Shown here piece by piece: positions 13,211 to 25,578 of a stretch of 64,000 bases of DNA. The DNA comes from Tetrastigma voinierianum (lineage: Eukaryota > Streptophyta > Magnoliopsida > Vitales > Vitaceae): the NCBI GenBank assembly GCA_016808115.1, contig JAEQBH010000986.1, positions 434,001 to 498,000 of the forward strand. Direction: 5' to 3'. How positions within the stretch are numbered: position 1 is the first letter of the stretch; every line of letters begins with the position of its first letter. Made by a program: the position numbers and the translations under genes. Under the pieces are notes generated by a model. The model was not told the origin of the DNA, ran no database searches, and worked only from the letters and a program-made list of their open reading frames with translations.

Positions 13211-13649
13211 CAAGCCTCACTGACAATGTTGGGGAAGAGAGATAGAATCAAGAGATGCAATAAAGGAACAAAAGAAAGACGACAAATGGTTATAGGAAAC
13301 AAATGAAGAGATTAGGTGAGTACACCGATGTTTACCTTTACGGAGAGCAATCAGAAGATCATCATTCTGGACTAGATTTGATGACAAAGCTAGGCCTGTC
13401 GACTAGATCGAGGGTTCCGCGCCGAGAATATACCTGAGTAGTTTTCAATAGGAACAGACGGAGTAGAGTCGTGAGACAATAGTGTACACTAATAAATCAT
13501 CATCCTCCTAACTATAGTAATAAGAGAAGAAAAGGAAAACAGGGTATTCTCAAAGAATGTAACATTGGTAGACGTAAAATAACGTCGAAGAGTAGGACAA
13601 TAACACCTGTACCCTTTTTGAACACGAGAATATCCCACAAAGATACACT

Positions 13650-14340
13650 TTAAGGACTTCGGATTAAGTTTAGAAACTTGAGGACGGACATCTCAAACAA
13701 AGCATGTGCATCCAAATACCTTGGGAACAATGAATTAATTGGAAACATCTGGTGGTAAGGAGTAGCCCAATTAAGAATCGACAATGGCATCCTATTAATA
13801 AAAAAACAGGCTGTAGAGACTACATTGGCCCAAAAATGTTTAGGGACATTCATCTGGAACAAAAGGGCCCGGACAGTCTCAAGAAGATGTCTATTCTTTC
13901 CCTTAGGTACCCCAGACTGAGAGGATGTACCAACACAAAAGGTTTGATGGAGAATTCCATGTTGTAACATGAAGGACTGAAAAGGTTCCGACAAATATTT
14001 CTTGACATTATCACTTCTCAATGTTTGAATAGAGACATGGAATTGTGTTTGAATTTCAGCACAAAAGGCACTAAAATGAGAAAAAATCTCAGAACCACTT
14101 TTCATTAGATAAAGCCAAGTGACACAAGAGAAACCGTTAACAAAAGTAACAAAATACTTAAACCCAGTGGGAGACATAACTGGACAAGGACTCCAAACAT
14201 CGGAATGAACTAACTCAAAAAGATTTAAGCTCGCGACACTCTAGGGACTCAAATGCACACACGGTTTCCAAGATATCGACACGACTCACAGTTCAGTGAT
14301 GATAGACTAGAAAACTGAGGATATAGCTTCTTCAACAGAG
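13650..14340 (-). pseudogene. Copia-1 integrase remnant
   Basis: An open minus-strand stretch at 13,650-14,177 (175 residues) matches the copia integrase core. It has a GFKYFVTFVNGFSCVTWLYL segment, an RSDN with the catalytic aspartate, GILHQTFC, and a K-N-R-H-L-L-E-T block containing the terminal glutamate. The first catalytic Asp region lies just upstream (14,180-14,230, HSDVW-like) across a frame break. Confidence 0.85.
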
Positions 14341-14708
14341 AGAAAGAAGGATGACCTAGGTGACAATGTAATTCAAATGGGGTACTAATTTCAGAAAAGC
14401 AACTGACTTTGGCACCTTTGTTTCAAGGATATAAAGACCCTTAGACTCATGTCCTCGGCCAATAATCCATTTCATCAAAAGATCCTGAATCAAACAATGA
14501 TCAGGAAATAATGAGATACTGTAAATAAGTGTACATGTGAGTTTACTCACATAAATTAAATTAAAAGAGAATTGTGGTAAACTCATACGTATGGCCAGCG
14601 ACAGAGGAGCGGATGAATTGTCTCCACCATGGACACAAGATTTTTATCCATCTCGCAAGGGTAACAAGAGTGTAGAAGGGGTGAGGATCGAAACGGTAAA
14701 TAAACGAA

Positions 14709-14963
14709 TTACCTAATGGCCTGTGGCTCCAAAGTCAATGACCCATGTGAAGGAAGATGAAAGAAAACACGTGTTGGATTTACCTGACTCGACGAGTGTA
14801 GATGCAGACTTAAGTGATTTCTGATAATGAACGGACTGAAATCTCTTATTTTTATTCTGCAACTTCCTACAATTATGGCATTCATGTCCCATATTATGAC
14901 TATAATGACACACAACTCCTTCGAGGGGCTCTCGTTAGTCATGTACAAATATAACTTGAACAC
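14709..14963 (-). pseudogene. Copia-1 gag nucleocapsid zinc-knuckle remnant
   Basis: One minus-strand frame reads C-H-Y-S-H-N-M-G-H-E-C-H-N-C-R-K-L-Q-N-K-N, a decayed CX2CX4HX4C RNA-binding knuckle followed by the KLQN.N.RFQS motif of this Copia family. Just downstream is a GATGH motif from the start of the protease region (W-V-I-D-F-G-A-T-G-H), corresponding to the D-S-G-A active-site segment with Ser replaced by Phe. Confidence 0.75.
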
Positions 14964-15497
14964 GCTTTGAAAATCCGAAAATACCGAAAAATAGATCTTT
15001 ACAATGAAAGAACCAAATTTTCCACAAAAATATCAGACTGAATAGAACTTGGGTTCTACACTCCACAAAAACACCCTAATCAAGAAATCAAGAAGAAAGG
15101 CTTGAAACCCTAGAAAAACAGGGCTGTCGAACACAAAATACTTTGAAAATCAATCGCCAGATGCATCTGACAAGGAGGTGCGGCTGCGTGGAGGATCGCG
15201 GCTGGCGATGCTGAGGAGGTGCCGAAAGGTGTGTCGTCGGAGGTGCTCTACTCATCAACGCGTGGGGAACAGGGCAAATTCTTGTGTGACACATGTGGCT
15301 CATGAGCGCACCTTTCGGCCTCCCGACTTGGTGATCTGGGCCGCCAGAAACCGGTGAACCTTCCTAGTTAGGCGGTGTCACACCATGCTCCCTCGAAGTG
15401 CGTGTTTCAAAACATCAACCTTTGCGGCCTGCTATGAATTTTGAGATGCCCTAGAATTTTTTTCGCTTTGCCAAATCAACCTTAGGCTCGATACCAT

Positions 15498-15656
15498 GTA
15501 ATCGTAGTTAATCGGGGCGAAAATCAGATCTATACTCGATAACAATAACCTATTTATATACAAGACAATCCCTTAAATCAAATAGGAAAGAATATGAAGC
15601 TTCCTAACTCTGGCATGTTTTCTTTTCTCAACTAGTTTCTAATTCTACAATACTAT
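15498..15656 (-). repeat. Copia-1 5' LTR
   Basis: This is the partner of 11,581-11,737. The adjoining primer-binding site is on the left (plus-strand GCTCGATACCA ending at 15,496), which fixes the element orientation as minus. Confidence 0.85.
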
Positions 15657-15952
15657 GTCGCTTGAAAGTCCTATGTATGGTGTTCAACATCTCATTTCAG
15701 GGAGTTTTAAGATCCTATATATCAAAGTCAATGTCCCATTTGTGGTGTTTGAACATTCACGCTCTATTTTGCATGTTCAGCCTCCATTTTGCCATATTAT
15801 CTGAAATTTTATCTAAGAATGCTTAATTGTCTTTATTAACTCTCATCCATTCCGGTATATATGCCTTGAATCGAATCGACTCTAAAGTCGTAAATTAATC
15901 TAACTACCACTCTCAAAAGACACATTGAATTTTAATGTACGGGATATAATCG

Positions 15953-16146
15953 TGAGAAGAACAAAAAGGAGGGGAAGAATGCAACCATATCTCTATTCAC
16001 TGTCCACAATGTTCATTACAAAAGCAATGAATAATGCAGTGAAGAAAACTTAAAACATAAAGAGAAGAGAATATAACACAAAAGACTATTATACCCTTAA
16101 ATGATAAAATGACAAAATAACAAAATAACCCTTTTTTTATTTAACA
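15953..16146 (-). repeat. Copia-2 3' LTR
   Basis: It pairs with 22,730-22,907, sharing GGGGAAGAATGC, CCATATCTCTATTCA, ATTACAAAAGCAATGAATAA and CCCTTAAATGATAAAATGAC. Several small indels separate the two, so the insertion is old. Confidence 0.9.
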
Positions 16147-16787
16147 TCTTCCCTCAAACTCACACTTCTTGGCCAAGTTATAGGCATCAAAGAGTTTCCA
16201 CCAGAAAACGAACGGAAAAACGTAATGCGACTTCGTAAAGAAATCACAGTTTAAACGGCTAGTTAGTGCCAAGAAAAGCCGATAAGGCATCAAGCTAGAT
16301 GATGATGCAGAAGGACAATCAATCTCACGTGCTTTGCCTGTTTCAATATTAAAACTGAAGTCATTGCGGAGCCATTTGAATAAGACTTGTTGTCACAATA
16401 CATAGGAGTGTGATGAGAAAGAAATAATCCCATATCTACAAGTAACCAATGTAATCAAACGATCTCTTTGGCAAGAGATGTCATATGCAGATACCTCGCT
16501 TTAGGTTTAAGATAGAGAAACAATGGATTTGCTTCTTTACTTCTTTAAGAAATAAGTGTTAATCACCAAAAGATACAAAAACTATAACATACTTGTAATC
16601 ATGGGTCACTGCCATAATTACATCAAAGTATGCATGCGCCCAAAGAAGAGGTGGGATGAAAGTGAAGATTTCAAAGACTGAGTACTTCAAGATAACAAGA
16701 AAATACAAGAACAACTACCTAATGAACTGTGAGTAGAGAAGCAACAACCGACTAACACGAACAACATTAGTACATTAAGACTAATAA

Positions 16788-17609
16788 TCATGATAAAGCC
16801 AAGCTCCCAACAATAGTATGGTACAATATAGGATCTGACAAATGCACTACATCAGAAGAAGAGTACTTTGCATTAATCTCAATGGGAGTATCAACATTCT
16901 TATTATCAATAAGTCCTGCTTGCTCAAGAATATCTGCAACATATTTGGACTGAGAAAAAAGATAACCTCTAGGAGAATAGGCTACCTCAACACCCAATAA
17001 ATATCGTAGAGAACCTAAATCCTTCATTTCAAATTGTTTAGCTAATTTTGCCTTCAAAATTAAAATACCATCAACATCATCACCAATAATAATCATGTTA
17101 GCAACATATAAAGAAAGAATGATATGACCTGCATCAGTACACTTAATGAAGAGGGCATAATCATAACTACTAGCACCAAATCCAAGAGAGGAGATCACAA
17201 AAGCAAATTTCTCAAACCAAGCATGAGGCACTTGTTCGAGACCATATAATTCTCTCTAAGCTTTAAAATACCTAGAATCATGAGAAACACTAGGAGGGGG
17301 CTCCATATAAACTTCTTCTTGAAGATCCCTATTTAAGAAGGCATTTTTAACATCAAGCTAAGATATACACCATTGTTGAACCGAAGCTACTACAAGAAGA
17401 GTACGAACAATGGTCATTTTGGCAACAGGAGCAAAAGTCTCCTCATAATCCATACCGTCCTGTTGTGCATATCCTTTTGCAACCAACCTAGCTTTGAATC
17501 GCTCAATAGATCCATCAGAATAAGTCTTGATCTTATACACCCAACGACAACCAACAACACTCTTACCATGAGTTAAAGGAACCAAATCCCAAGTATCTGC
17601 CTTACGCAA
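16788..17609 (-). pseudogene. Copia-2 reverse transcriptase remnant
   Basis: Two minus-strand open stretches cover the copia RT. 17,358-17,609 has the N-terminal part (ADTWDLVPL, VGCRWVYKIKTYSDGSIERF, KARLVAKGYAQ, FAPVAKM). 16,788-17,231 has the C-terminal part (AWFEKFAFVI, KDLGSLRYLLGVEV, SQSKYVADILEQAGL). The segment between is frameshifted. The catalytic Y-V-D-D is Y-V-A-N at 17,097-17,108, so both aspartates are gone. Confidence 0.9.
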
Positions 17610-18224
17610 AGCCTGTTCTCATCCATAAGCCACGCTAACGTGATCAAGAATTGTCTCTTTATAGGAAGAAGGCTTAGAGAGACAATGAATAGAAGCTAAA
17701 AAGGAAGAAAAGGATGAAGAATAAAAAGAATAAGCAAAATCTTTTGACTTTGTGGACTTACAAATGCATGCAGAATCAGACGAGTTCGATCTACAACTCA
17801 AACTAACCTGGGGACTATAGAGAAGATGGAGCACCGGGATATCCATAGAAAGCAAAGTGTCTATTTATCAGAGAACTACTATCACAAATACGCCGAAATA
17901 TAATAAAGGAAAAGAGAAGAACTGGAAGCGGAATTTGAAGTAGTAGAACTCCGAGATAAAACCAAAACTTTCAGAGAAAGCAGGATCACGCGTAATAAGG
18001 TCGACTACCAAGTCACGAGCAAATGAATAGAAAAGAAAGGTATATGTTCAAGAAAAACAACATGATTTAGACACATAAAGTTTATCAAGACAGATCAAAA
18101 CAGTAATACCCTTCCGACTTTCACCGTGAATTCAAGAAAGACACAAACAAAGATATCGAGGACAACTTGGTACGCTTTTACAGCAGAGGACGTAATATGC
18201 CAAGTACAACCAAAAACTTGAAAG

Positions 18225-20330
18225 ATCTAAGTTGGACTTTGCCGTGTTTCTTTTCCTAAGAACTCCATCTCGTGTTCAAAATCCACATAGGTGTTATCAT
18301 TCCACTCGACGTTACTTTGTGTCTACTGATGTTGAATTCTCATTTCACCGCGCTTTCCTTCCTGGCTTCATCGTTAATGCATCCTGAGCGGTGATGATGA
18401 TTTATTAGTTTATTATGTTTCATCGTTCCTCCTCTGTACCCCATTCTCATAAACCTCCATTACTCAAGTATACTGATGCCAAAACCCCCAGCCTCGAGTT
18501 CAACACCAGCCAAGCTTCGACATTAGATTCACCAATGATGATTCTTCCACATTTTGTAAAGGTAAACGTCGTTGTGTTCACCTAATTCTCTCTACTTTGC
18601 TCTAATTGCTCATATTACATTCATTTTCTTTTATCAGATCCCCGGATTCTATCTCTTCCCAAAACCTGCTCGTGAGGCGATCCCACTCCTTGTCATGAAG
18701 TACAAGTGAAGAAATGCAGCTTTATGTTAATGGTACTGAACTGCACACACCGCGAGAGTCATTGATGTCGTCAAGCCAGAATTAAAGTTAATCCTGATGG
18801 TTCAGTTGCTCGATTGAAAGCACGACTTGTGGCTAAGGGGTATGCTTAGACCTATGGCGTGAACTATTTTGACACTTTTTCCCCGGTTGCTAAGATGACA
18901 TATGTTCAGCTTTTTATTTCCCTGGTTGCCACTTATCATTGAGATCTCCACCAACTTTATATTGGGTTAACGTTTTCCACGCGACCTTTAAGAGGTATAT
19001 ATAAGAGCAATCTCCGTGGTTTGTTGCCTGGGAGATAGGAAGGTTCATGTCTCGAAAGTCTGCATGGCTCAAACAGAACCTGCCATGCGGGTTTGGTAAC
19101 CAAATAAAGACATCGAGGACCTGGGCATGCAAAAGAGTAACTGACTAATAATCGCTCTTCTACAAGAACTCCAGTTCAGGCATCATTCTATCAGAGCGTG
19201 ATACACGGCATTTTCATCACTCAGAAATGATTCATCTCTGTCATTTTTCAAAGTCAATCTCACACAAAGTGGACTTAGGAACGCTAAAACACATTTCAGT
19301 ATCATCAAGCTTACAAGAAACATGAAATCTTCTTATTTCAAAGGAAATATGTGCTTGATCGATTATCTGAGACTAGAAAGTTGGGAGTAAAGCCATGCAA
19401 TTCCCCCATGGTTCTAGGCGTACACCTTACTAGAGAAGGCGAAACATTTGAGGATCCTAAGAAATATAGAAGACTAGTTGGGAAGCTGAATTATCTTACA
19501 ATAACTCTTCTTGATACTGCCCACTCAATCAGTGTTTTAAGTTAATACATGTCCGCTCCAACAATCAACCATTGGGCAGTTGTTGAACATATTCTATGTT
19601 ACTTGAAATGAGCCCCGATACATGGAAATTTATACAATGACCATGGACATAACAGAATTGGGTGCTTTTCTGACGCAAATTGGGTAGGATTTAAGGAAGA
19701 CATGAGGTCCACTTCGGGGTATTGTGTGTTTGTTGGAGGAAATCTAGTCTCATGGAAGAGTAAGAAAGAGAGTGTTGTCTCTCGTTCTAATGCAAAGTCT
19801 GAATATGTATCACGACATACCGCTACGCATCATGTGGCTTTATCAACTTTGATGATCGTCAAGATCGGTGACACCAGCTTCTACAAACTCCGGTGACAAA
19901 CTGTAATTACTCCCTTCATATTACTTTCTAACTCAGGTTCCATGAACGAACTAAGCATAATAAGATAGATTGTCATTTCGTCAGAGAAAATACAACTCCT
20001 ACAGATTTTTTATGATATGTGAAGACTGAGAACACCAAGATATCTTCACAAAGGCTCTGCTGGGACCAGTTAATCATCTGCTGTAATGTGTTTCTATGAT
20101 GACAATATCTATGATCTAACTATGAAATATATAAAGATATATCTACTTTACATGAGAGTTGTAACTTATTAGAAAATCCCGTTTTATGTGAGTTGTAATC
20201 TATTGTAGCGTTAGATCAAGCCAGATATATATATATATTCATAATCAATGAAAAATATAAGGAATTATTTCCTCCAATTCTCTCCTCTTTTTCTTTTCAA
20301 GGAGTATTCATACACCTAAGTTTGTCAAGC
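18225..20330 (+). mobile_element. Copia-3: truncated Copia element nested in Copia-2
   Basis: Plus-strand fragments in order: the integrase C-terminus (about 18,240-18,390, RRYFVSTDV segment), the RT N-terminus (18,800-18,950, RLKARLVAKGYA-stop then VNYFDTFSPVAKMTYVQLF), the RT end (19,351-19,545, RLSETRKLGVKPCNSPM) and RNase H (19,640-19,896, GCFSDANWVGF, STSGYCVFVGGNLVSWKSKK). A 3' LTR follows at about 20,140-20,300, with TTTCCTCCAATTCTC at its end. No gag or 5' LTR is present. The LTR belongs to the same family as Copia-4. Confidence 0.8.
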
Positions 20331-21754
20331 TGCCTTTTTTTTGGTCAATATATTGCTCTTTACGATGGTAATAAAAATAAAAAAATAAAAACATTCCCCA
20401 CCCAATCACACCTAAAATATTCATAACAACATACGTCGGGTTTTTAAGGTTGCATTTAAAGGGCTAGATGCCTAAAAATTCGAAATGATTTTTCATATCC
20501 AATAATAAGCAAAAATGGACTCACCACCAAAAGAAACATCATATCAAGACCTTCCTTTTGTGGGAACAGGAGAAGGCCCATACATCAAAATGAATCAGAG
20601 TAAAAGGAGAAGAAGAAACAGAAAAACTTCGATTAAAAGGTAAAACTGAAAATTTTGTTAGTTTATATCTATTTTGTTAGTTTATATCTACTACAATTAG
20701 AAATATCATGAGTTTGTAACTTTCCTAAAGCCCCTGTGGATGCCAAAATTTCCTTAAAACAAGAAGAAATCTAAACATGACCAAGGACGAATGCCATAAA
20801 TAAAAACGAATGTGTTAAGGACTCAAACAAAAAGATGACAATCAACACTAGCAAAGAAGAAGAACAAGAGGTCGGCCTCTTTTTAACTCTTTGAGAACAT
20901 ATAATTCCCTTAATGCGGCCTGGTCCTAATCACTGAGATTTGTGATCCTAACATAAGAAGAAGAAGAAGAAGAAAATGTGACTAAATTACCAGAATCACA
21001 TAACTGGCCAACAGTAGCAAGATTCAATCCGACTTTCGGAATATGATAAACATAAGAGAGAGAGACAGATTAGGAGTAGCAACAAAACCAACACCTTCTA
21101 AAGGATAGGAGCGCCATCAACAGTCATAATAGGAATAGAAGATGAAAGAGACATAGAAGCAAAACAAGAAGAATCTGGAGACATATGATGAGAAGCATCA
21201 GAATCCAAGATCCACATAGAAGACGACATACCTGAAGAATTGTGTGTCAACTGACCAACAAAAGAAGAGGAGGATAATGCTTGTGGCTGTAGGTAGAGAA
21301 ACTTCTAAAATTGCTCAACTAGGGTACTAAGATCGATGAAGGGACTTGATGTGTCTATTGTTGTGGTATTATACTGCAGTGGTTTGTAGCCTTGAGATGG
21401 TATATTAGCATAAGATTGTGTTTGGTTGCTAGGCTTCCAAGTCTGAAATTGTCGTTGCGACTGATTCTGGTTTCTTAGCTTAGGACATTGAGCCTTCTAA
21501 TGACCTTTTTACTTACAAAAATCAACTCACAAGGCAACCTATGTAAGTCTGCTCGACTATTAAAGGGCCTTAGACTTTAACAACCAATACATAAGGATTC
21601 TATATGTAAAAATTTCCTTTTCAGAATGAGATTTAAGATGTATCTCTTCAGCCAATAATTCACTCACAACTGAGTCAACAGATGGAAGTGGAGCACAGTG
21701 CAAAATTTAACCTCTAAGTCCTTCAAAATCATTGCGAAGAGCCATTAAGAACTA

Positions 21755-22132
21755 CACTAATAGTGCTCCTCTCTATAAGCAATATGGGTACCACATGCCT
21801 TTAATTCATCCAATTCTGTAAGAGCCAATTGATCCCAAAGATTTGTCATAGCAGAATAAAACTCATAAACACTCATATTCCTTTATTAAAGAGCATGTAT
21901 GTCAATCTCCAACTAATACTGTTTTGAAAATTTTGATTGAGTGCACTAATCGTGCTCCTCTCTATGAACAATATGGGCACCATATGCCTTTAATTCATCC
22001 AATTCTATAAGAGCCAATTGATCCCAAAGATCTATCATAGCAGAATAAAACTCTTGAATACTCATATTCCTTTATTGAAGAGCATGTATGTCAATTTCCA
22101 ACCGATATTGTTTTGCAAAATTTGATTGAGTG
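21755..22132. repeat. 189-bp tandem duplication inside Copia-2 gag
   Basis: The block starting CACTAA.(A/C)GTGCTCCTCTCTAT occurs at 21,755 and again at 21,944, and both copies run on through GAGCATGTATGTCAAT. The period of 189 bases equals 63 codons, so the duplication kept the gag frame when it formed. The copies differ at about a dozen sites. Confidence 0.85.
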
Positions 22133-22302
22133 TATAGCCTCTGTAGATGATCCCAAACTTCTTTTGTTATCTCATACTTTGCCAATTGTGTGCCTATTGA
22201 ATGCTTGACAAAATTGTTAATCCAAGTAATAATTTTTGCATTGTTTGCTTCCCAAGTATCTATATCAGCAACATAATCTTTATCTGTACCTTTAGGTTTC
22301 AC
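22072..22302 (-). pseudogene. Copia-2 gag remnant
   Basis: The minus-strand frame has the gag UBN2-like pattern W-x-x-N-N-A-K-I-I-T-W-I-N-N, then IGTQLAKYEITKEVWDHL, LYTQSNFAKQYRLE and DIHALQ, as in plant copia gag. The downstream half is in the duplicated block and contains stops. The encoded protein would package the element RNA; this copy cannot. Confidence 0.75.
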
Positions 22303-22729
22303 ACAAGTTCCAATAACATCCCCACATTTTTTTACCCTTAAGAAAATTTCTCATCACATAACTCTAATACGAATAATTCTTTTCATCTAACCTCACACTC
22401 ACAGATTGAAGCGAATCGTCTCTTTCAGTAACCATAGTCAAGAAACAAAATAAACATGGGCAATCGAAATACCAGATTGCTAAGAGATGAACAATCATGG
22501 AAGAGAACAAATCCAAAAGCCAAAAAATGCAGAAAAGAATCCAAGGTCGAAATTGCTGAAACCCTAACTATACGATCACCATTTTTTTTTTTGGTGGCTC
22601 CGCCTTGAACCCTTGGCAAGGGCACTCTACCCATTGCAACCCCTGGCAACTCACCGCGGAGTTGGATATGCAAAAGTTGTGTTTGAGATTAAATTTCTTT
22701 CCATGAAATTTACTTTGGTACCATGAGAA

Positions 22730-22907
22730 GAACAAAAGGTGGGGAAGAATGCAAACCATATCTCTATTCAATACCCATCCAGAATGTCTATTACAAAAGC
22801 AATGAATAATGGAAAGAAGAAAAACTTAAAAACATAAAGAGAAGAGAATACAAGAGTATTCTACCCTTAAATGATAAAATGACAACATAACCCATTTTTA
22901 TTTAACA
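22730..22907 (-). repeat. Copia-2 5' LTR
   Basis: This is the partner of 15,953-16,146, with the primer-binding-site-like TTTGGTACCA immediately to its left at 22,720-22,729. Confidence 0.9.
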
Positions 22908-23695
22908 ATAATAAAATTGCCAACCAAATCTAATGCATCAACACTATATAATGTCTTATGATGTTTTAAATCCTCAAGCCTTTAACTTGACTTAATCCTA
23001 TCCAAAAGGAAATCTTTAACTAAAAAAATACAAACTTTCTCCTATCATTGCTCGATTCGCAACTTTTAAATTAGTAAAATTAAGCTCAGTCGATCGCTGC
23101 AAAGAACACCTTATCGGGTACTTACACTTAGGGTAGCATAGAGAGAATCAAAAAAAACTTTTCGCTGTAGCTCCATGTAAAAAGTGTGGTTAACTGATCT
23201 ATTATTTACTCTAAAAAGTCTAAAAGTGTGTGGGAATTAGAAGCTTGGATGAGCTCAACAAGACGTCATTGGGAAATTAATTGGAGGCTTTCTCAGGAAA
23301 AGGATAGTTTGTGGGAGGAAAATATTACAGGAGCTTGCTAAGACGGAGTGGCTACAAGCAGCCCCTAGAGCAGGAAAATGACTTGGCGGATGGCTTCCCT
23401 CTCAAGAAAACCATGGGTCATCGAGAGAGTTTTATGCTTACAATGCATTTTTCGCCGATGGTTTCGTAATTAATTTATACTGGGATGCTTAAAAGATGGC
23501 ATATGGTACTGTCAGGGTCACATAAATTAGTCTCAACATAGTTATTAGTGAAATACATGTTGTGGAGGGGGATAGGATTAGTGGTGGAAGGATTTGCTGT
23601 AGTGGTCATTTCATATTATATCATGATACGGGACTGACCATGCAAGTTTTTTAAAGGTACACAATGTCATGAATGTCGCTTACGAGTGTGTCCTT
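22908..23695. other. Unassigned DNA between Copia-2 and Copia-4
   Basis: No intact frame and no recognised domain. 23,220-23,480 is less AT-rich than its surroundings and may be a decayed transposon or gene fragment, but I could not match it. Confidence 0.4.
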
Positions 23696-24739
23696 TGTGA
23701 AGAATCAGAGAAACAATCAAGAGAACGAGTGAAAGAATTCCTTGTGTTTTTTCATCGAATAATAATGTGTATAAATATTGTGAGAGAGCAATTTATATTT
23801 CTTAACTGCTACAACTCTACATGTTAAAATTCTTAACTACATAACTCTATATGTTAACACTTCTCAAGTCGAGAGATGTCAATCATGCCCAATTGTTAAG
23901 CATAAACAGCTAACACGCTTCCCACTTAGAGCCTTTTGTGAAAATATCATCCAACCTGCTTCCTTCCGCCACATATCTCGTAAATCAAACCGAAGCCAGG
24001 TTTTTCTCAACAACGGCGCAACACCTCAATATTGGTCTGCTCAATACGCCGGTCACGTAGATTCAGGCAATATGAAGGCGCCGCTTATCACACTAAAGTT
24101 TTGTTGCATCACGGTTCACGCCGACTTATCAAGAGTTTATGAAGCCACATTTAGATTTCATACATTAACGGTCATTGCTCTATATTCGACTTCCTGATTG
24201 AATCCGAAACAACTTCTTTCACTCATCCATGATTAGATTTCCACCAACAAAAAACACAAGAATCTATGTGGATCTCCTATCTTCCTCGACCCTACCCACC
24301 AGCATACAGCAAACACTCAACCCTATTATACCCATGATTACTATATAATACTCTGCCGAGCTCCTTTCATGTAAAATAGAATATGCTTACACCGCCAATT
24401 GTCGTAAGAATGTATCGATCTTACAACACCGACTACATGCAATATCGTGATCAGTTAACAAGATAGTTCATCTTCAACTAGTCTTCTATATCTCAAGATC
24501 CTCAAACAACTCGCATTCTCAGCGTTAGCGTGACGCCGAGTCACATAGGAACTACATGGCTTTGCTCCTAATTTTCCAATCTCAAACAATAAATCAAACA
24601 CATATTTCCTTTAAGATAAGAAGATTTCATGTTTACTCCGCATAACTTCAACACCTAAGAAATATCTAAGCATCCCTAAGTCCTTTGTATGAAACTGGTC
24701 GTGAAGAAAAGACTTAAGGGATGAGATTCTTGTAAAGTT

Positions 24740-25253
24740 ATTCCCAATGATAACAATATCATTCACATACAATCACTAACAAAACGTGATAATCTAACTT
24801 GAGTCCCAGGCTATCGTAATTCGTATGACTCTTCCGCAGTTCTGGGCCTTCTTCAACCGGCCGTCGAATTTACCGAACCAAGCACGAGGACTCTGCTTCA
24901 AGCCATATAACGACTTCTGAAGGCGACAAACCTTCCCAATCTCCTCCTGAGCAACAAACCTTGGAGGTTGCTCCATGTATACCTCCTCTTGAAGATCGTC
25001 ATGAAGAAAGACGTTCTTAATATCAAGCTGATGAAGATCCCAATTATGAGTGGCAGTCAGGGAAATAAAAAGTCGAACATATGTCATCTAGCAACGAGGG
25101 AAAAGGTATCAGAATAGTCTGCATCATAGGTCCGAGCTGCATCTTTCGCCACAAGTCATAGGTTAATCTGGGCACCGAATCCATCCTGATTAATCTCATC
25201 GCAGTTCCAAATGACATCCACGGCTTCCCAAGAGTAAATGTACCAAGTTCCAA
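24740..25253 (-). pseudogene. Copia-4 reverse transcriptase remnant
   Basis: The minus strand at 24,794-25,087 encodes MTYVRLFISLTATHNWDLHQ, the L-D-I-K-N-V-F-L-H segment, EEVYMEQPPRFVAQEEIGK and SLYGLKQSPRAWFGKF, which are core copia RT motifs. The catalytic centre at 24,758-24,769 reads Y-V-N-D, so the first aspartate is replaced by asparagine. Frameshifts on both sides rule out function. Confidence 0.85.
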
Positions 25254-25389
25254 GTACCATTCCCATTAAGAGCATCCACTTCCACTATCATAGCACTACA
25301 CCAACCAAGGTGAGACAAGGCTTCCTAAAAAGTGTTAGGCAACGAAATAGAGTCCAAAGAAGCAATAAAGGAACATGACTGAGAAGACA

Positions 25390-25566
25390 ACTAGTTATAG
25401 GTGGAGTTGTAGAGTTGTAACATGTAGAGTTGTAACAGATTAGGAAATAGACTATCCCTCCTGTATATATACACATGTTAATTCAATGAAAAAAGCACAA
25501 GGAATTCTTTCCTCCAATTCTCTTTTATTGTTTCTACATAGTATCAGAGCGGTTTTTCATTAAATA
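25390..25566 (+). repeat. Inverted same-family LTR fragment inside Copia-4
   Basis: The plus strand has GTAGAGTTGTAACATGTAGA, TATATATACACATGTTAATTC, and TTTCCTCCAATTCTC followed by TAGTATCAGAGCGG (25,539-25,552), a close copy of the tRNA-Met primer-binding site. It is the end of a 5' LTR plus the start of an internal region, in the direction opposite to Copia-4 but from the same LTR family (compare 27,675-27,858 and 20,140-20,300). Confidence 0.8.
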
Positions 25567-25578
25567 TAACCAAGTGGT

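Larger units (their letters stand above)
11581..15656 (-). mobile_element. Copia-1: Ty1/copia LTR retrotransposon, degenerate
   Basis: Two diverged LTRs of about 157-159 bp (11,581-11,737 and 15,498-15,656) flank minus-strand remnants in copia order: gag zinc knuckle, integrase, reverse transcriptase, RNase H. Next to the 5' LTR (right side) the minus strand reads TGGTATCGAGCC, close to the tRNA-Met primer-binding site. A polypurine tract (TTGAGGGGGAG) abuts the 3' LTR. All domains have stops or frameshifts. The total of about 4.1 kb is close to the size of compact plant Copia elements. Confidence 0.9.
15953..22907 (-). mobile_element. Copia-2: Ty1/copia LTR retrotransposon interrupted by Copia-3
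   Basis: LTRs at 15,953-16,146 and 22,730-22,907 both run TGAGAAGAAC...TTTAACA on the plus strand. Next to the right LTR the minus strand reads TGGTACCAAAG, a primer-binding-site relative. Minus-strand domains run from gag (21,640-22,420) through an integrase region to RT (16,788-17,620) and RNase H traces (about 16,330-16,560). A plus-strand Copia fragment interrupts it at about 18,225-20,330. ATAAT occurs at or near both outer edges (15,946-15,950 and 22,907-22,911) and may be a target duplication. Confidence 0.88.
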
